NCBI GenBank assembly: GCA_036435485.1
Contig: CM071599.1
Span: forward strand, 208,233,178-208,297,177
Reading direction: 5' to 3'
Length of the DNA stretch: 64,000 nucleotides
DNA from: Saposhnikovia divaricata
Lineage: Eukaryota > Streptophyta > Magnoliopsida > Apiales > Apiaceae
Shown here: positions 1 through 10,826 of the stretch, one piece after another
How positions within the stretch are numbered: the stretch's first letter is position 1
Layout: each line of letters starts with the position of its first letter
Made by a program: the position numbers and the translations under genes
Notes under the pieces: generated by a model
The model's input: only the letters and a program-made list of their open reading frames with translations
The model's database searches: none
What the model was told of the DNA's origin: nothing

Positions 1-2
1 CT

Positions 3-1031
3 ACACCTCCGTTCACTGAAGAGGTAATGAATGCTCGCATCTCAAGGAAATTCAAGATGCCGACGATTAAGGCCTATGATGGAACGGGCGATCTCGCAAA
101 CCATGTTAGGACATTCTCAAACGCACTGCTGTTGCAACCTGCAAGTGACGCCTTGAAGTGTAGGGCGTTCCCTCAAACTCTGTCGGGTATGGCTCAAAGA
201 TGGTACAGCCGCTTACCTGCAAACTCGATTGGCTCTTTCTAGGAGTTAAGCGCTGCCTTTGTGAGTCAATTCATCAGCGGAAGAGTTCATGAGAAAAGTT
301 CTGCATCCGTCATGTATGTGGTACAGGGGAAGAATGAGAATCTGAGAGATTATCTCAAGAGGTTCACCAAGGAGACGTTGAACATCACCGACTTAGAGAA
401 CAAGGTGGCCATGGTAGCCCTGGAACATGGCACTACTGACCTGTACTTTAAAAGGTCGTTGGCAAAGCATCCACCTGAGAATATGGCTGAACTCCAACGG
501 AGGGCTGATAAGTATATCAAGGCAGAGGATAGCATGAAAAAAGAAGCTGCTGGAGGCAATGGAAAGGGCTCCAATGACTTTAAGAAATGGAAGAAAGAAC
601 AAGAGTATGATGCTAGGGACAAGTATCCCCGGACTAGCAAGTATTCTGAATCACCACCGAAGAAGAGTTTGGGACCAAGATTCAACGACTATGCAAGACT
701 GAATGCTCCTAGGAGTCAGATCTTGTTAGATATTGAGAAAGACAAAGATTTTCGATGGCCGAAGCCACTTAGGGGTGATCCCGCAAAGAGAAACAAGGAT
801 CAGTACTGTAGATTCCACCGCGATGTGGGGCATGATACAGATGATTGTAGGCAGTTGAAGGATGAGATTGAATTCTTGATCCGAAAAGGAAAGCTGAACA
901 AATTCACTAAGGGTGATGATCGTGGAACTCAAAGGAGGGATTATGATAGAAGAGACAATGATAGAAGGGATGATGATCGAGGTCGGGATCGTAACTCACA
1001 GCCCCGAGGGCCAGTTATTAACATGATTTAG
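3..1031 (+). pseudogene. gag of element A (partial, one nonsense codon)
   Basis: One reading frame is open from the window edge to the TAG at 1029-1031, except for a TAG at 240-242. It encodes a retrotransposon gag: a globular capsid-like part (residues KMPTIKAYDGTGD, then RWYSRLP), a charged linker rich in K, E and R, and a zinc-knuckle-like segment (CRFHRDVGHDTDDC followed by a conserved QLKDEIEFLI) near 808-888. The tail is rich in DRR repeats. In an active element the product would form the particle that packages RNA. The in-frame stop within an otherwise conserved region marks this copy as decayed. The start lies outside the window. Confidence 0.75.
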
Positions 1032-1073
1032 GGAGGCCCGACAGCGGCCGGTACAACCCGAAACTCTCGAAAG

Positions 1074-1692
1074 GCGTATGCCAGAGAAGTGATGCACATC
1101 GTGGGAGAAGCCCCGAAGCGTGCCAGGACTGAGATAGCAATTGGTTTCGATGACTAAGACCTCGAAGGGGTGAAGTTTCCCCATGACGACCCGTTGGTCA
1201 TAACCCCTGTGATTGGGAACTCGGAAGTGAAGCGAGTCTTGACGGACAATGGAGCTTCCGTTGACATTCTGTTTCATGATACATTTGTGAAGATGGGGTA
1301 CAATAATTTTCAATTGACCCCCAATAACATGCCTATATATGGATTTAATGGAGTAGGATCTAAAGTTGAAGGGACTATTCAATTGCCCGTGACTATTGGA
1401 CAGGAGCCCAAGACGGCCACTCAGATGTTGAACTTCCTGGTAATCAAGGCGGTTTCAACGTACAACGCTATCCTCGGAAGGACTGGACTTCATGCATTCA
1501 AGGCTGTTGCCTCAACATATCATATGAAGATCAAGTTCCCAACCCGGAATGGTGTTGGAGAACATAAAGGCGATCAAAAGATGGCACGAAGCTGTTATGT
1601 AGCCTCGTTAAGGCCTAATAGAGTCGGGGGGCAGGAGGTAGTACCCCAAGCAGGAAGTGAACTTCAGAATAAGAATGATGATACCAGAAGGA
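1074..1692 (+). pseudogene. Aspartic protease domain of element A
   Basis: This region continues in the gag frame after two stops (1029-1031 and 1155-1157). It encodes a retropepsin-like domain with the active-site motif LTDNGASVDILF near 1238-1273 and the later motif NAILGRTGLHAF typical of gypsy proteases (I-L-G-R). In the family the enzyme cleaves the gag-pol polyprotein. The stop codons upstream, and the abrupt change to RNase H sequence at about 1693 with no RT between, show that the copy is rearranged. Confidence 0.7.
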
Positions 1693-1779
1693 ATGGTGGA
1701 CGCTCTATTTTGATGGAGCATCTAAAACAAAATCTGGTGTAGACGTAGTATTGAAAAGCCCCGATGGGCTCAAGTTATC
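1693..1779 (+). pseudogene. First copy of the archaeal-type RNase H start, misplaced after protease
   Basis: The reading WTLYFDGASKTKSG followed by VVLKSPDG is the beginning of a Tat-type second RNase H and ends in a TAG. Nearly the same segment recurs at about 3020-3095. In intact relatives RT and the first RNase H lie between protease and this domain, so a deletion has joined protease to it here. Confidence 0.6.
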
Positions 1780-2773
1780 CTAGTAGGACCTAGCTTCATA
1801 TTTATCTAGTAGAAGTAGAAATAAGGTTCATTGAAACCATTGCAGAGCATGTTGCTCCGAGTAGGATAGTAGTACTCTATGTAAGGGTTGAACCCATTTC
1901 AAGTTATTAATGCAAGTTTGATTTCCATTCATTGACTGTGTGATTTTATTTATGTGCCAAACACCCGATGAGTGCAAGTCAAGGATGACCGAGTACCGAA
2001 AATAAAAAAATACGTGAATGGAAAACAAACAAATGCATTAATAAGGATCCCGAAGAGTCAAGAGTTAGGTTACAACGCGACCAAGTAAGAGTTTAAGTCT
2101 GTGAAGGACCCTGGATAAAAGACAAGAAGATAAAAGCCACATGCAATAATCAAAGCCATGAAAGGCCGAGGATGTGAAGGACTAGCTACTCTTCAATACT
2201 TATTAAGTACCTGGGTTAAGGATCCAAGGATGAAGGCCAATAAAGAACCTTAAGAAAGGATCAAGAAGATCAAGCAAGTTCTCGTCTCAGAAGTTTAAAA
2301 GGAAAGAAGCCCACAGGATGGCATTTATCAAAATCTAAATCGATGGATCAACCCCGAATCCTAGGTTGACAAACATGAGTTATTAGCCATGAAGTCCAAG
2401 ATTAGCCATGAAGGCCAAGATTAGCTGTGAAGGACAAAATTGAAGGGGACATGAACCTCCAATTAAGATCCAAAGGTTGAAACTTCATGTTAAAACTTGA
2501 AAATCGATATGTAATTTTGGATTCTCGATCCAGAATGTCAACATTGATTATCTGAACACCAGCATTCAACACTTGAATATTAACCCTGAAATGGAGATTG
2601 AAAGCCTCCTAGGGAAGGTTCAAGACTTCGTGGGGCTGACCAGAAACCCCCTGGCCTTGAACCGACAACTCTGATAGCCCCTGAGATTGAAAACCATTGA
2701 TTTCAAACATTGGCGTTGAACCTTCGAACATCGACTTTCAACACCCAAGACCAAGACAAACATTGAAGTCCTG
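1780..2773 (+). other. Decayed internal sequence of element A, no gene recognised
   Basis: There is no convincing open frame. The stretch is purine-rich and has short repeated phrases such as AAGATTAGCCATGAAGGCC around 2390-2430. It separates the two RNase H fragments and is best read as non-coding or heavily decayed element sequence. Confidence 0.5.
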
Positions 2774-3392
2774 ATGGACCAGCAGTTGAGAAGCATATTA
2801 CATAGCTCGAAAGCTGGTGGAAGATTAATTAAGTGGTCGATTGAACTTGGAGAATTTGACATCACGTATGAGCCTCGAATAGCCATTAAGGCCCAGGCAT
2901 TGGCTGACTTCGTGGTTGAATGTACCATTGGCAACCAAGATGTCGAGGGGCAGGATATAGTAACCACCCCTGGAAATGAAGAAAAAGATGAAGAGCCTGT
3001 ACCTGATCAGAATGAACATTGGGTGCTCTATTTTGATGGAGCATCAAAAACAAAATCTAGTGATGCAGGTTTAGTCTTGCAAAGCCCCGATTGGTTTACA
3101 GTCGAGTATGATTTAAAATTGGACTTTCCGATAACTAACAATGAAGCTGAGTATGAAGCCTTGATAGCCGGTTTAGGCTTGGCTAGAATAATGAGAGTCA
3201 AGAATCTCAAACTACGGCAAAGTACTTGAGAGTCGTGATGGCCGTGATGACTGAGTTTGAGTGAATGGTATGAGAAGCACATTACGAGAGAACAGAACGT
3301 TAAGGCTGATGCCCAATCTAAGTTTACTTCTTCTGAGATAGAGAACTACGCCGGAAGAGTTTGCTTTCAGGTCTTGAAGGCCCCGTCTATTA
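2774..3392 (+). pseudogene. RNase H region of element A (connection plus archaeal-type RNase H)
   Basis: The open stretch 2774-3229 begins with the end of the RT-linked RNase H (KWSIELGEFDITYEPR, then QALADFVVE) and continues into the second RNase H (LYFDGASKTKSS, TNNEAEYEALIAGLGLA). The frame then breaks, but homology continues to ~3390 (EKHITREQNVKADA, then GRVCFQVLKAP). Such a doubled RNase H is characteristic of plant Tat elements; it removes RNA from the RNA-DNA hybrid during reverse transcription. The frame breaks make this copy non-functional. Confidence 0.7.
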
Positions 3393-3995
3393 TTTCAAAT
3401 TGATAGCACAAGTTGATGTAAGCTGAAGGATAGACCCTTATAAAAGCTCACCCTGAGACTGGTTGGCTCCCTGATAATGCCTTGAAGGCACAAAAACTGT
3501 TAGTGAGAATGTTGAGATAAGTGGTCCTTTGTCATTCCTTACTTAGTCTGAAATCTCAAATTCCGATACAAATGTTTAGCCTTGATGACCAAAAAGGCTG
3601 TCTGTCTCCAATCGAGATGGCTAAAAAGGTTGTGTGCCTCCAATCGAGTTCGTCGTTTGAGTTTAAGGACTTGAATCAAGAGCCGTCAATCGAATTCAAA
3701 CCAAAGGAAGGTTGGAAACCAAGAATCAAGATAAAGGGTTGACAACCAGATAACAATGCAAACCAGACTTGAAGTCAAGTGCTCAGTGGAAAAGAAACTT
3801 CTTGAACGATCAAACGAGAAGCAAGACCTCCACCATATGAAACAAGGGGGGCAAGAACTAAAAAGCTTCATCACAAGCTCCACATCTTAGAACAAGAAAG
3901 AGAGATTAATTATGCCTTGAAAGGACGTATACAACATACAAATGTCAAGGACGTGATTCAAGAACGAGACTCCAGGCATTGCGAAAAGCTCCGAG
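3393..3995 (+). other. Untranslated linker of element A
   Basis: Integrase would be expected here in a complete Tat element, but I see no HHCC zinc finger or DDE motifs in any frame. The short open stretch 3521-3742 shows no known domain. I treat the region as decayed 3' sequence leading into the tandem arrays. Confidence 0.4.
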
Positions 3996-6000
3996 AGGCA
4001 CGACAAAGCGACCATGGAGCACCTGTCAGCCAACCAGGAGCACCTGGCAGGCAACCAGGATCTCCTGGCAGCCGACCAGGTGCCATGAAGAAGGTCTGGC
4101 CGACCAGGATTTCCTGGCAGCCGACCAGGTGCCATGGAGAAGGTCTGGCCGACCAGGATCTCCTGGCAGCCGACCTCCTGGCACCTCCCGTCAGTTGGTT
4201 GGATAGTTTGATGGTTCTGTCGAAGGTTTCTTACTTTCTGAAACGAACATCGACCTCCAACTAGACATCGTTCAAGCATCGATTATCACCGTTTAGTGCC
4301 GTCAAATGCCATTCAACGTCATTTAACATAGATTGAAAAGTCGTTTAAGTACTCCCAGGAAACTTGGAGCACCTGGCAAGCAAACAAGGAGCACCTGGCA
4401 GGCAACCAGGATCTCCTGGCAGCCGACCAAGTGCCACAGAGAGGGTCTGGCCGACCAGGATCTCCTGGCAGCCGACCAGGATCTTCTGGCAGGCAACCAG
4501 GATCTCCTGGCAGCCAACCAGGTGCCATGGAGGAGGTCTGGACGACCAGGAGCATCCCTAGGCGACGTGGAGCATCCTCCAGCCGACCTGGTGCCACGCA
4601 GAGAGGTCCTCGCGCCGTTTGGGTCATATCTTGAGCTCCGGGTATCAGATTTGGGCGATCTTACAGTCCACGCGAAGGTCATGGAGTTTTCTACAACCTT
4701 GGAAGGTCCCCAGCCGACTAGGATCTCCTTGCAGCCGACCAGCTGCCCAGGAAGGGGTCTGGCCGACCAGAAGCTCTCTTGTCAGCCGACCTCACGCTGT
4801 TTGGGCCATATCTTGAGCTCTGGGTATCAGATTTGGGCGATCTTACAGTCCACGCGAAGGTCATGGAGTTTTCTACAACCTTGGAAGGTCCCCAGCCGAC
4901 TAGGATCTCCTGGCAGCCGACCAGCTGCCCAGGAAGGGGTCTGGCCGACCAGAAGCTCTCTTGTCAGCCGACCTCACGCTGTTTGGGCCATATCTTGAGC
5001 TCCGGGTATCAGAAGTCCACGCGAAGGTCATGGAGTTTTCTACAACCTTGGAAGGTCCCCAGCCGACCAGGATCTCCTGGCAGCCGACCAGCTGCCCAGG
5101 AAGGGGTCTGGCCGACCAGAAGCTCTCTTGTCAGCCGACCTCACGCTGTTTGGCCATATCTTGAGCTCCAGGTGTCAGATTTGGGCGATCTTACAGTCCA
5201 CGCGAAGGTCATGGAGTTTTCTACAACCTTGGAAGGTCCCTAGCCGACCAGGATCTCCTGGCAGCCGACCAGCTGCCCAGGAAGGGGTCTGGCCGACCAG
5301 AAGCTCTCTTGTCAGCCGACCTCACGCTGTTTGGGCCATATCTTGAGCTCCGGGTATCAGATTTGGGCGATCTTACAGTCCACGCAAAGGTCATGAAGTT
5401 TTCTACAACCTTGGAAGGTCCCCAGCCGACCAGGATCTCCTGGCAGCCGACCAGGTGCCACAGAGAGGGTCTGACCGACCAGGATTTCCTGGCAGCCGAC
5501 CAGGATCTCCTGGCAGCCGACCAGGAGCACCTGGCAGCCGACCAGGAGCCACGGAGAGGCTCCAGCTGGCTTCCTTGTACCCATCTTGGCACCTCCCATC
5601 GTTTGATTGGATCGTTTGATGGTTCTGTTGAAGGTTTCTCACTTTCCGTGACAAACATCGACCCTCGAATTAGCACCATATAGTGCTGTTTTATGCCATT
5701 TAACGTCGTTTACACAAACATTGAAACGTCGTTTAAGCATCGTGTGACATCATTAAAGTCAACTTGGATCTCCCGTCAATCTGCCAGTGATCAAGAAGCA
5801 CATGTCAGGCGATCAAGAAGCACAAGTCAGGCGATCAAGAAGCACCTGACAGGCAACCAGAAGCACCCGGCAGGCAACTAGGATCTTCTGGCAGCCGACC
5901 AGGTGCCACAAAGGGGGTCTGGCCGACCAGGATCTCCTGGCAGCCGACCAGGATCTCCTGGCAGCCGACCAGGAGCACCTGGCAGCTGGCCAGGACCCTT
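3996..6000 (+). repeat. 21 bp tandem repeat family (GACCAGGATCTCCTGGCAGCC)
   Basis: Units of about 21 bp, GACCAGGATCTCCTGGCAGCC and variants (GACCAGGAGCACCTGGCAGCC), recur in blocks at ~4020-4180, 4360-4600, 5430-5560 and 5800-6000. Each unit contains the near-palindrome CCAGGATCTCCTGG. The unit length is a multiple of three, so long open frames appear in several frames on both strands; these are by-products of the repeat and not genes. The array lies in the 3' untranslated part of a Tat element, a place known in this lineage for hypervariable tandem repeats. Confidence 0.85.
4680..5410 (+). repeat. 182 bp higher-order tandem repeat
   Basis: The phrase CATGGAGTTTTCTACAACC begins at 4680, 4862, 5029 and 5210, and again (with CATGA) at 5392, giving periods of 182, 167, 181 and 182 bp. 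The 167 bp unit has lost about 15 bp between the words GGGTATCAG and AGTCCACG. Each unit holds 21-bp-family pieces plus unique sequence, so it is a higher-order repeat built on the simpler array. Long open frames across it are artefacts of the repetition. Confidence 0.9.
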
Positions 6001-6049
6001 GTCGGCTGACTCGCTGCCCAGAAGAGGTTACAGTTGTCCTGAACCTCCT

Positions 6050-6545
6050 CCGTTTAGCGTCGTTTAATGCCGTTAGTGCCGATAGCACCGTTAGTGCCGA
6101 TAAGCACCGATTAAGTGCCGATTAGCGCCGTTAGTGCCGATAGCACCGTTAGTGCCGATAGCACCGTTAGTGCCGATAGCACCGTTAGTGCCGATAGCAC
6201 CGTTAGTGCCGATAAGCACCGATTAAGTACCGATTAGCACCGTTAGTGCCGATAAGCACCGATTAAGTGCCGATTAGCACCGTTAGTGCCGATAGCACCG
6301 TCAGTGTCGATAAGCACCGATTAAGTGCCGATTAGCACCGTTAGTGCCGATAGCACCGTCAGTGCCGATAAGCACCGATTAAGTACCGATTAGCACTGTT
6401 AGTGCCGATAGCACCGTTAGTGCCGATAAGCACCGATTAAGTGCCGCTTAGCACCGTTAGTGCCGATAAGCACCGAATAAGTGCCGATAAGCACCGTTAG
6501 TGCCGATAGCACCAGTAATGTCGTTAGCACCGACAGTGTCTTCTA
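6050..6545 (+). repeat. Short tandem array of CCGTTAGTGCCGATAGCA-type units
   Basis: This dense array has units of about 18 bp (CCGTTAGTGCCGATAGCA), interleaved with a longer variant carrying GATAAGCACCGATTAAGTGCC. More degenerate GTGCC/GTCGTTTAA words extend to ~6700 and also occur at ~4290 and ~5690, outside the dense part. It is distinct in sequence from the 21 bp family, so two unrelated array families sit in one 3' untranslated region. Confidence 0.9.
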
Positions 6546-6850
6546 GCACCGTTCAGTGTCGTTTAATGCCGGTTGGCGTCACTTAAACGTTGTTTAAGTG
6601 TCGTTTAAGGCTAGTTAGTACCGTTTAGTGCCGTTTTATGCCGTTCAACGTCGTTTAAACATTGTTTAAATGTCGTTAAGGCTGATTAGTGCCGATTAGC
6701 ATCGAATTAACATTGTCGTGAACGCGTCGGTCGCTCCACGCTTTACATAAAGACAATACTCGTGAAACACTAGTGTACAAAGATGAACCCTGACCCAAGT
6801 CTCGAAAAAGGCCGTTAAAACTTCAAGGAAAACCTGATCGGTTTTCCTAG

Positions 6851-6861
6851 AAGTTGGGGGG
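6851..6861 (+). other. Polypurine tract of element A
   Basis: AAGTTGGGGGG lies a few bases before a TGATATGGGC sequence that starts the 3' LTR. In LTR retrotransposons this G-rich tract primes plus-strand DNA synthesis. Confidence 0.6.
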
Positions 6862-6865
6862 CAAA

Positions 6866-7458
6866 TGATATGGGCTAAAATTAAACCCTAAAGACACATT
6901 TAATGTGGCATTAATTAGACCCGGAATGGTCCAAACGTGGGGCCCACCAGATGGACCCAAACCCTATTTATAATATTAATTTCGTAATTAATATTAAGGG
7001 TAATAAACCGCTCAGCAAATAAGAGTCAAGCAAGGATATTACTCTTGCCTGACTTAGCCTCCAAGATACATATTTCAACATGGAAACTGATTCCTATAAG
7101 GAAGAGATCTAGAACCTTCCTCAAGGAAGACTTGTCCACCAAGTCTCTGACTCCTACCATAATTCTAGGGCTTCTCAGCCTATATAAAGGGTCTAACCCC
7201 TCATCTCAGCACAACGTTTTGGACACAGCTCCATCACCTAGAACTACGTTTTTGGCTTGATTCTCAATACGAGATACGTAGGCACTCTGTGAGGACCGAT
7301 TAAAGTCTCGAACGCAGAAACAGCCATTAAAGCTCGAAGCTCAACCACCCTAGCATTAATTACAAATCGTAACCTAGTTTTTGATCCACAACACCTCTTA
7401 ACTGAGGGAACCTCTAGTTGTAGAGTTTCTATTTGTTCTGTACTTGTAATAGGCATCA
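6866..7458 (+). repeat. 3' LTR of element A
   Basis: The LTR begins TGATATGGGC just after the polypurine tract. It holds a TATA box (TATATAAA at 7181-7188) followed by sequence like a transcript leader. The left boundary is well supported by the PPT-TG context. The right boundary near 7458 rests only on a CA dinucleotide, and there is no second LTR in the window to align it with. Confidence 0.55.
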
Positions 7459-7502
7459 AATTCTAGTTGTGTTACTGTACTTATAAAGTCAAGAATAATG
7501 CT

Positions 7503-8609
7503 TGAAAGAAGTTCCAAGGTTCATGCCTCAAGCAAGAAGATAAAGACTGCCAAATAATCACAGTTGGAATTTGAAGAAATGAAGAATTTGCCTAAGTACC
7601 AATTCGAGAAGTACATTTGTCTATTCGAGAAGTCTAGCATTCGAGAAGTCAGAGATTCGATATCTCAGAAGACACTATTCGATATCTCTGAATACATTGT
7701 TCGATATCTCATTCGATATCTCAGAGATTCGATATGTCTATTACTCTATTCGAGAACTCATGGAGTCAACAAGTCAAAGCATCATTCGAGTTCTCTAAGA
7801 GTCAACAAGTCAATGATCTATTCGATATCTCAAGGACTAAAGAAGCTATTCGACATCTCAGGGATTCGATATGTCAAAATGCTCTATTCGATATCTCAAG
7901 GAGTCCCAGAGAAAAGAGCTATTCGAGAAGTAATTCGATATGTCAATATAACACTATTCGAGAACTCAGAGTTATCGATTAAGTCAATTCGAGTTCTCGA
8001 ATTAATCACTTAGCCACTTCTCGAATACATTCTTGGAGACAAAATACTGAAGAATTGTACAAGTCAGAAACCTGCAACAAGCCAAGACGCTTTATTTGAC
8101 TATGTACTATAAAGCAGATTGGAAAGCCTACAAAGAAGCTTGGAGAGATAAGACAAAGGGACAAGGAGCTAAAGAAGTGGATCTGAACAGGCTTTGCAAA
8201 GTCAAATCTGTAGCTGTTTGGACTCTTACTCAAATAAGATAGACAGACTGGAAAGTATTTTGTTTACCTACCTTATTTGTAGTAAGAAGGTGTATCCATG
8301 TCTGTAAGGATACAGCCTCACTTCCTTAGCTAGTGGGTGATAAGTTTTTCAAGATACATCACAAGAAATATCTCTCTAAGAAAAATGAAGCTGAGAATAC
8401 TATCATTTGTATTCACAGATTGTAGCAAAATCTTTATCTAATAAAATATTAGATTAAATTGATATTGTGTTGTGTTTGTCTTTGTTATCTGTTCTTACAT
8501 ATTTTACACATTCAACACATATCTTGCTACAAAGATTCAAGAACAAAGAAAAGTTCAAGAATCCATTCACCCCCCCTCTGTATTCTTTTACCGTATTCAA
8601 TACTCAACA
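7503..8609 (+). repeat. Element B: Sirevirus-like Ty1/copia LTR, probably missing its left end
   Basis: The segment ends CTCAACA followed by ATTGG, the beginning of the initiator-Met primer site seen intact in element D. It carries the same C-run before the end (TTCACCCCCCCTCTGTA) as D and many short words ATTCGATATCTCAG, ATTCGAGAAGT and TCGAGTTCTC, comparable to the palindromic words of Sirevirus LTRs. A GGTTCATGCCTCA word near 7529, which in D lies about 180 bp inside the LTR, suggests the left end is lost. Open frames in it are chance. Confidence 0.6.
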
Positions 8610-8612
8610 ATT

Positions 8613-9462
8613 GGATACATTAGGGTTTTGGCAAGATGGAGATAAAGTCAGGCCGCGCCCTAATCTTTTCAACAATTAGGGCGTGCCCTGGATAGCACGA
8701 CATGATGAAGAATCCTACTAAGGTTGGTTTTCTAAAGATTATTGAAGAATTCCCTCCTGTCATATCTCAGGAGGGGGATGTTCGTCGTAGAAGGCCTCCA
8801 GGGGTTTGCCTGGATTTAGGGATCCTTCTATACACTGAGGGCGCACCCTCGATGGTGGAAAGATGGATACCTCCTTGGTGTGTGCTTTGGAGCTCTATTC
8901 CTGTATTCAATGGGCGCATTCTCATTGGGGAACTTCAGAGTAATCCTGCACTTTGCACCCAAAAGCTATGGATCACCTGTCCTGCTATCTGGTGGGTGCT
9001 TCTCATTCGGGGGACAGGGATGCGTTCTACACTTGGGGTAGGCCATGGCTATACCTGCATCCTTGAAATCAAGAAATAGCTAGTAGCGGAAAGGACTAGT
9101 CCTCGACGGGGGAAGTTTCCTTATCCGTGAAGTCTTGGGATCTTGGATGATTCTTGGGACTTTTATGGTTAGGTCTCGTAGTAGAACATTTCGGATGCTG
9201 GACCGATAATCCAAGCCCATTTGGGTTTCTTGCTTTCCAAGAACTACGTATGGCTTGATCCCTATAAATACCAGGGTACGTAGGCCGATTAAGGGGTTGG
9301 AAGTCGAGGGCTCTGAAATAGCCGCCACTAACCCTATCAATCTCAGCCACCAATTACAAACAGCCACTACACACCACCACTCTTTTCGGTAAAGAACCAC
9401 CGTTTTAGATCTTGTTTCCGGCAAGGTCCCTCGAATTTTGTTGTTCCCAAATTCCTCCGTCA
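8613..9462 (+). repeat. 5' LTR of element C, left end truncated
   Basis: It aligns with 34385-35232 of the 3' LTR with visible substitutions and small indels. It contains a TATA box (TATAAATA, 9263-9270) and ends CCGTCA at 9462, just before the primer site. Two palindromic CG-rich motifs (8650-8661 and 8678-8689) and a third at 8838-8849 are shared with the other LTR. The missing ~76-85 bp at its left end and the fusion to element B point to a rearrangement. Confidence 0.8.
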
Positions 9463-9468
9463 ATAAAT

Positions 9469-9484
9469 TGGCGCTAGAAGGAGG
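9469..9484 (+). other. Primer binding site of element C
   Basis: TGGCGCTAGAAGGAGG follows the LTR end by six bases. TGGCGC-type sites, complementary to a tRNA 3' end, are usual in Tat-lineage gypsy elements. I have not identified the tRNA. Confidence 0.6.
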
Positions 9485-9519
9485 GGAGCCAATCAAGATC
9501 TTCATCTTAGGAGGAAAAG

Positions 9520-9732
9520 ATGTCTCACAATCAAGGTGGAGGTTCTCACAAAAGAGATGATTACGATTCTGAAGACAGCCCGGGGAGAAATCGGACTCAT
9601 CACGAAGCTTATGTTACGGAGAATATTACTGCTCCTCCGCGACATCATAGAACTCCAGCCGCCACTGGCGGACAGTCGCCCGTTCTTATCAGTAATTCGG
9701 CATTAATGGAGCAGCTGTATATTATTGGAGAT
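9520..9732 (+). pseudogene. gag of element C, first part, interrupted by element D
   Basis: The ATG at 9520 opens a frame (MSHNQGGGSHKRDDY) that runs in frame to 9732, where element D begins. The frame resumes after the duplicated GAGAT at 24602 (reading on as AINSFGARLSSVEKE). This shows the insertion site was inside gag coding sequence. The N-terminal part is hydrophilic and charged, as in Tat gag proteins. Confidence 0.7.
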
Positions 9733-10824
9733 TGAAAGGCAGAGTGTATAAACTTGTAACACTATAACTAATGTAACTCAAACTAAAGGAAAAGATACTT
9801 AACCAGAAGACAATCAAGAACAGGAAGTCACAAGAAATCAACACTAAATGAAGACAAGGTAATTGATACAATTAAACATGCTAACTATGATCCAGCCAAG
9901 AAGAAATCATTGAGAGAAGTTCAAGTTAAAGTTGTTCATGCCTCAGTGATTTGATAAATCAAGAATCAAGATCATAACTATCAGTATCAACAAGACCAAT
10001 TGATTTCAAGTGAAGAAGAAGGAAAGCAAATATTGGAAAGCCAAGTTATTCAGTGAATATGGTAATTTATTCAAGAAGCAGAAACACTATCAAGACTAGT
10101 CACTTATGAACCAGACCAGTGCATCAAGTGTCAGGACATTGATAGCAAGTTTATGTCAGTAATAAAGAACCATGTTCAAGAGCTTGTTGAAGAATAAAGA
10201 AGACATGAAGATATCACAAGTTCAAGATGTGCATTGAAGTTTCAAGTTGAAGACCAGAATATTTTCTAAGTACTAAATGTTCTGGATGGCTAAGTAGAAA
10301 TTCTCAAGTAGAAGTTCTACTTAGGAATTTCGAGATAGCCAAGTAGAAGTTCCACTTAGGAATTTCGAGATAGCCAAGTAGAAATTCTCAAGTAGAAGTT
10401 CTACTTAGGTGCAGCTTCAACATGACACATGGCATCTTCTGATTGGCAGATTTCCAAGCTTTCAAGATAAGGCAAGAATTATGTGGACATCATTGGGCCA
10501 CGTACATCTTAGTCTTTGAAGACTACAGGACATAGATTACATGTAGTATAAATAGAAGTACTTGTGTAATGTTTTAGTTAGTGAGCAATTCTAGAGAAAA
10601 ACACAAGAGAAAAAGAGAGAGTGCATTCACAGAGCTTAGTATCATTCACTTCTCTCTCAACTTCTGTTATACTTTGTAATGAATGTTGTAGCAACCCTTT
10701 CAAGTTATATATAAAGAAATATATTCCTTGAATCTGTGTGTTCATTTATTGCATCGTTTTTATTGCCTCTCATATTCGAAAAGTTGTATTCACCCCCCCC
10801 TCTACAACACGTTTGGACCTAACA
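9733..10824 (+). repeat. 5' LTR of element D
   Basis: It runs from TGAAAGGCAGAG to ACCTAACA, 1092 bp. The middle (10290-10420) contains repeated palindromic words built on AAGTAGAAGTTCTACTT and TTTCGAGATAGCC. A TATA box, TATAAATAG, lies at 10547-10555, followed by the likely transcript start and a C-run (CACCCCCCCCTC) near the end. The palindromes fit the conserved LTR repeats described for Sireviruses and may bind host factors. Confidence 0.95.
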
Positions 10825-10826
10825 AT

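Larger units (their letters stand above)
1..7458 (+). mobile_element. Element A: Ty3/gypsy Tat-type retrotransposon, 5' end outside the window
   Basis: The order is gag, protease, RNase H fragments, a long 3' untranslated region with tandem arrays, a polypurine tract and a 3' LTR. The CxxH-type knuckle after gag, the DNGAS protease and the LYFDGAS archaeal-type RNase H are typical of the Tat lineage. No RT core motifs and no integrase are recognisable, so the copy is defective and may belong to a non-autonomous subfamily. The right boundary (~7458) is my estimate from a terminal CA and is uncertain. Confidence 0.75.

Noticed and set aside
4333..5683. Long open frames on both strands (up to 221 codons) in 3.9-6.1 kb
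   Set aside because: They are translations of 21 bp and 182 bp tandem units; repeats with unit lengths divisible by three stay open in several frames. The proteins are low-complexity and mirrored on both strands.
6050..6545. Possible CRISPR-like array
   Set aside because: Repeats are contiguous without unique spacers, and the window is plant nuclear DNA; it is a simple tandem array in a retrotransposon.
7564..8013. 149-codon open frame in LTR B
   Set aside because: It is made of repeated ATTCGATATCTC words and lies wholly within an LTR; no domain.
9080..9505. Minus-strand 141-codon frame in LTR C
   Set aside because: It lies within the LTR and primer-site region and is broken in the other LTR copy.
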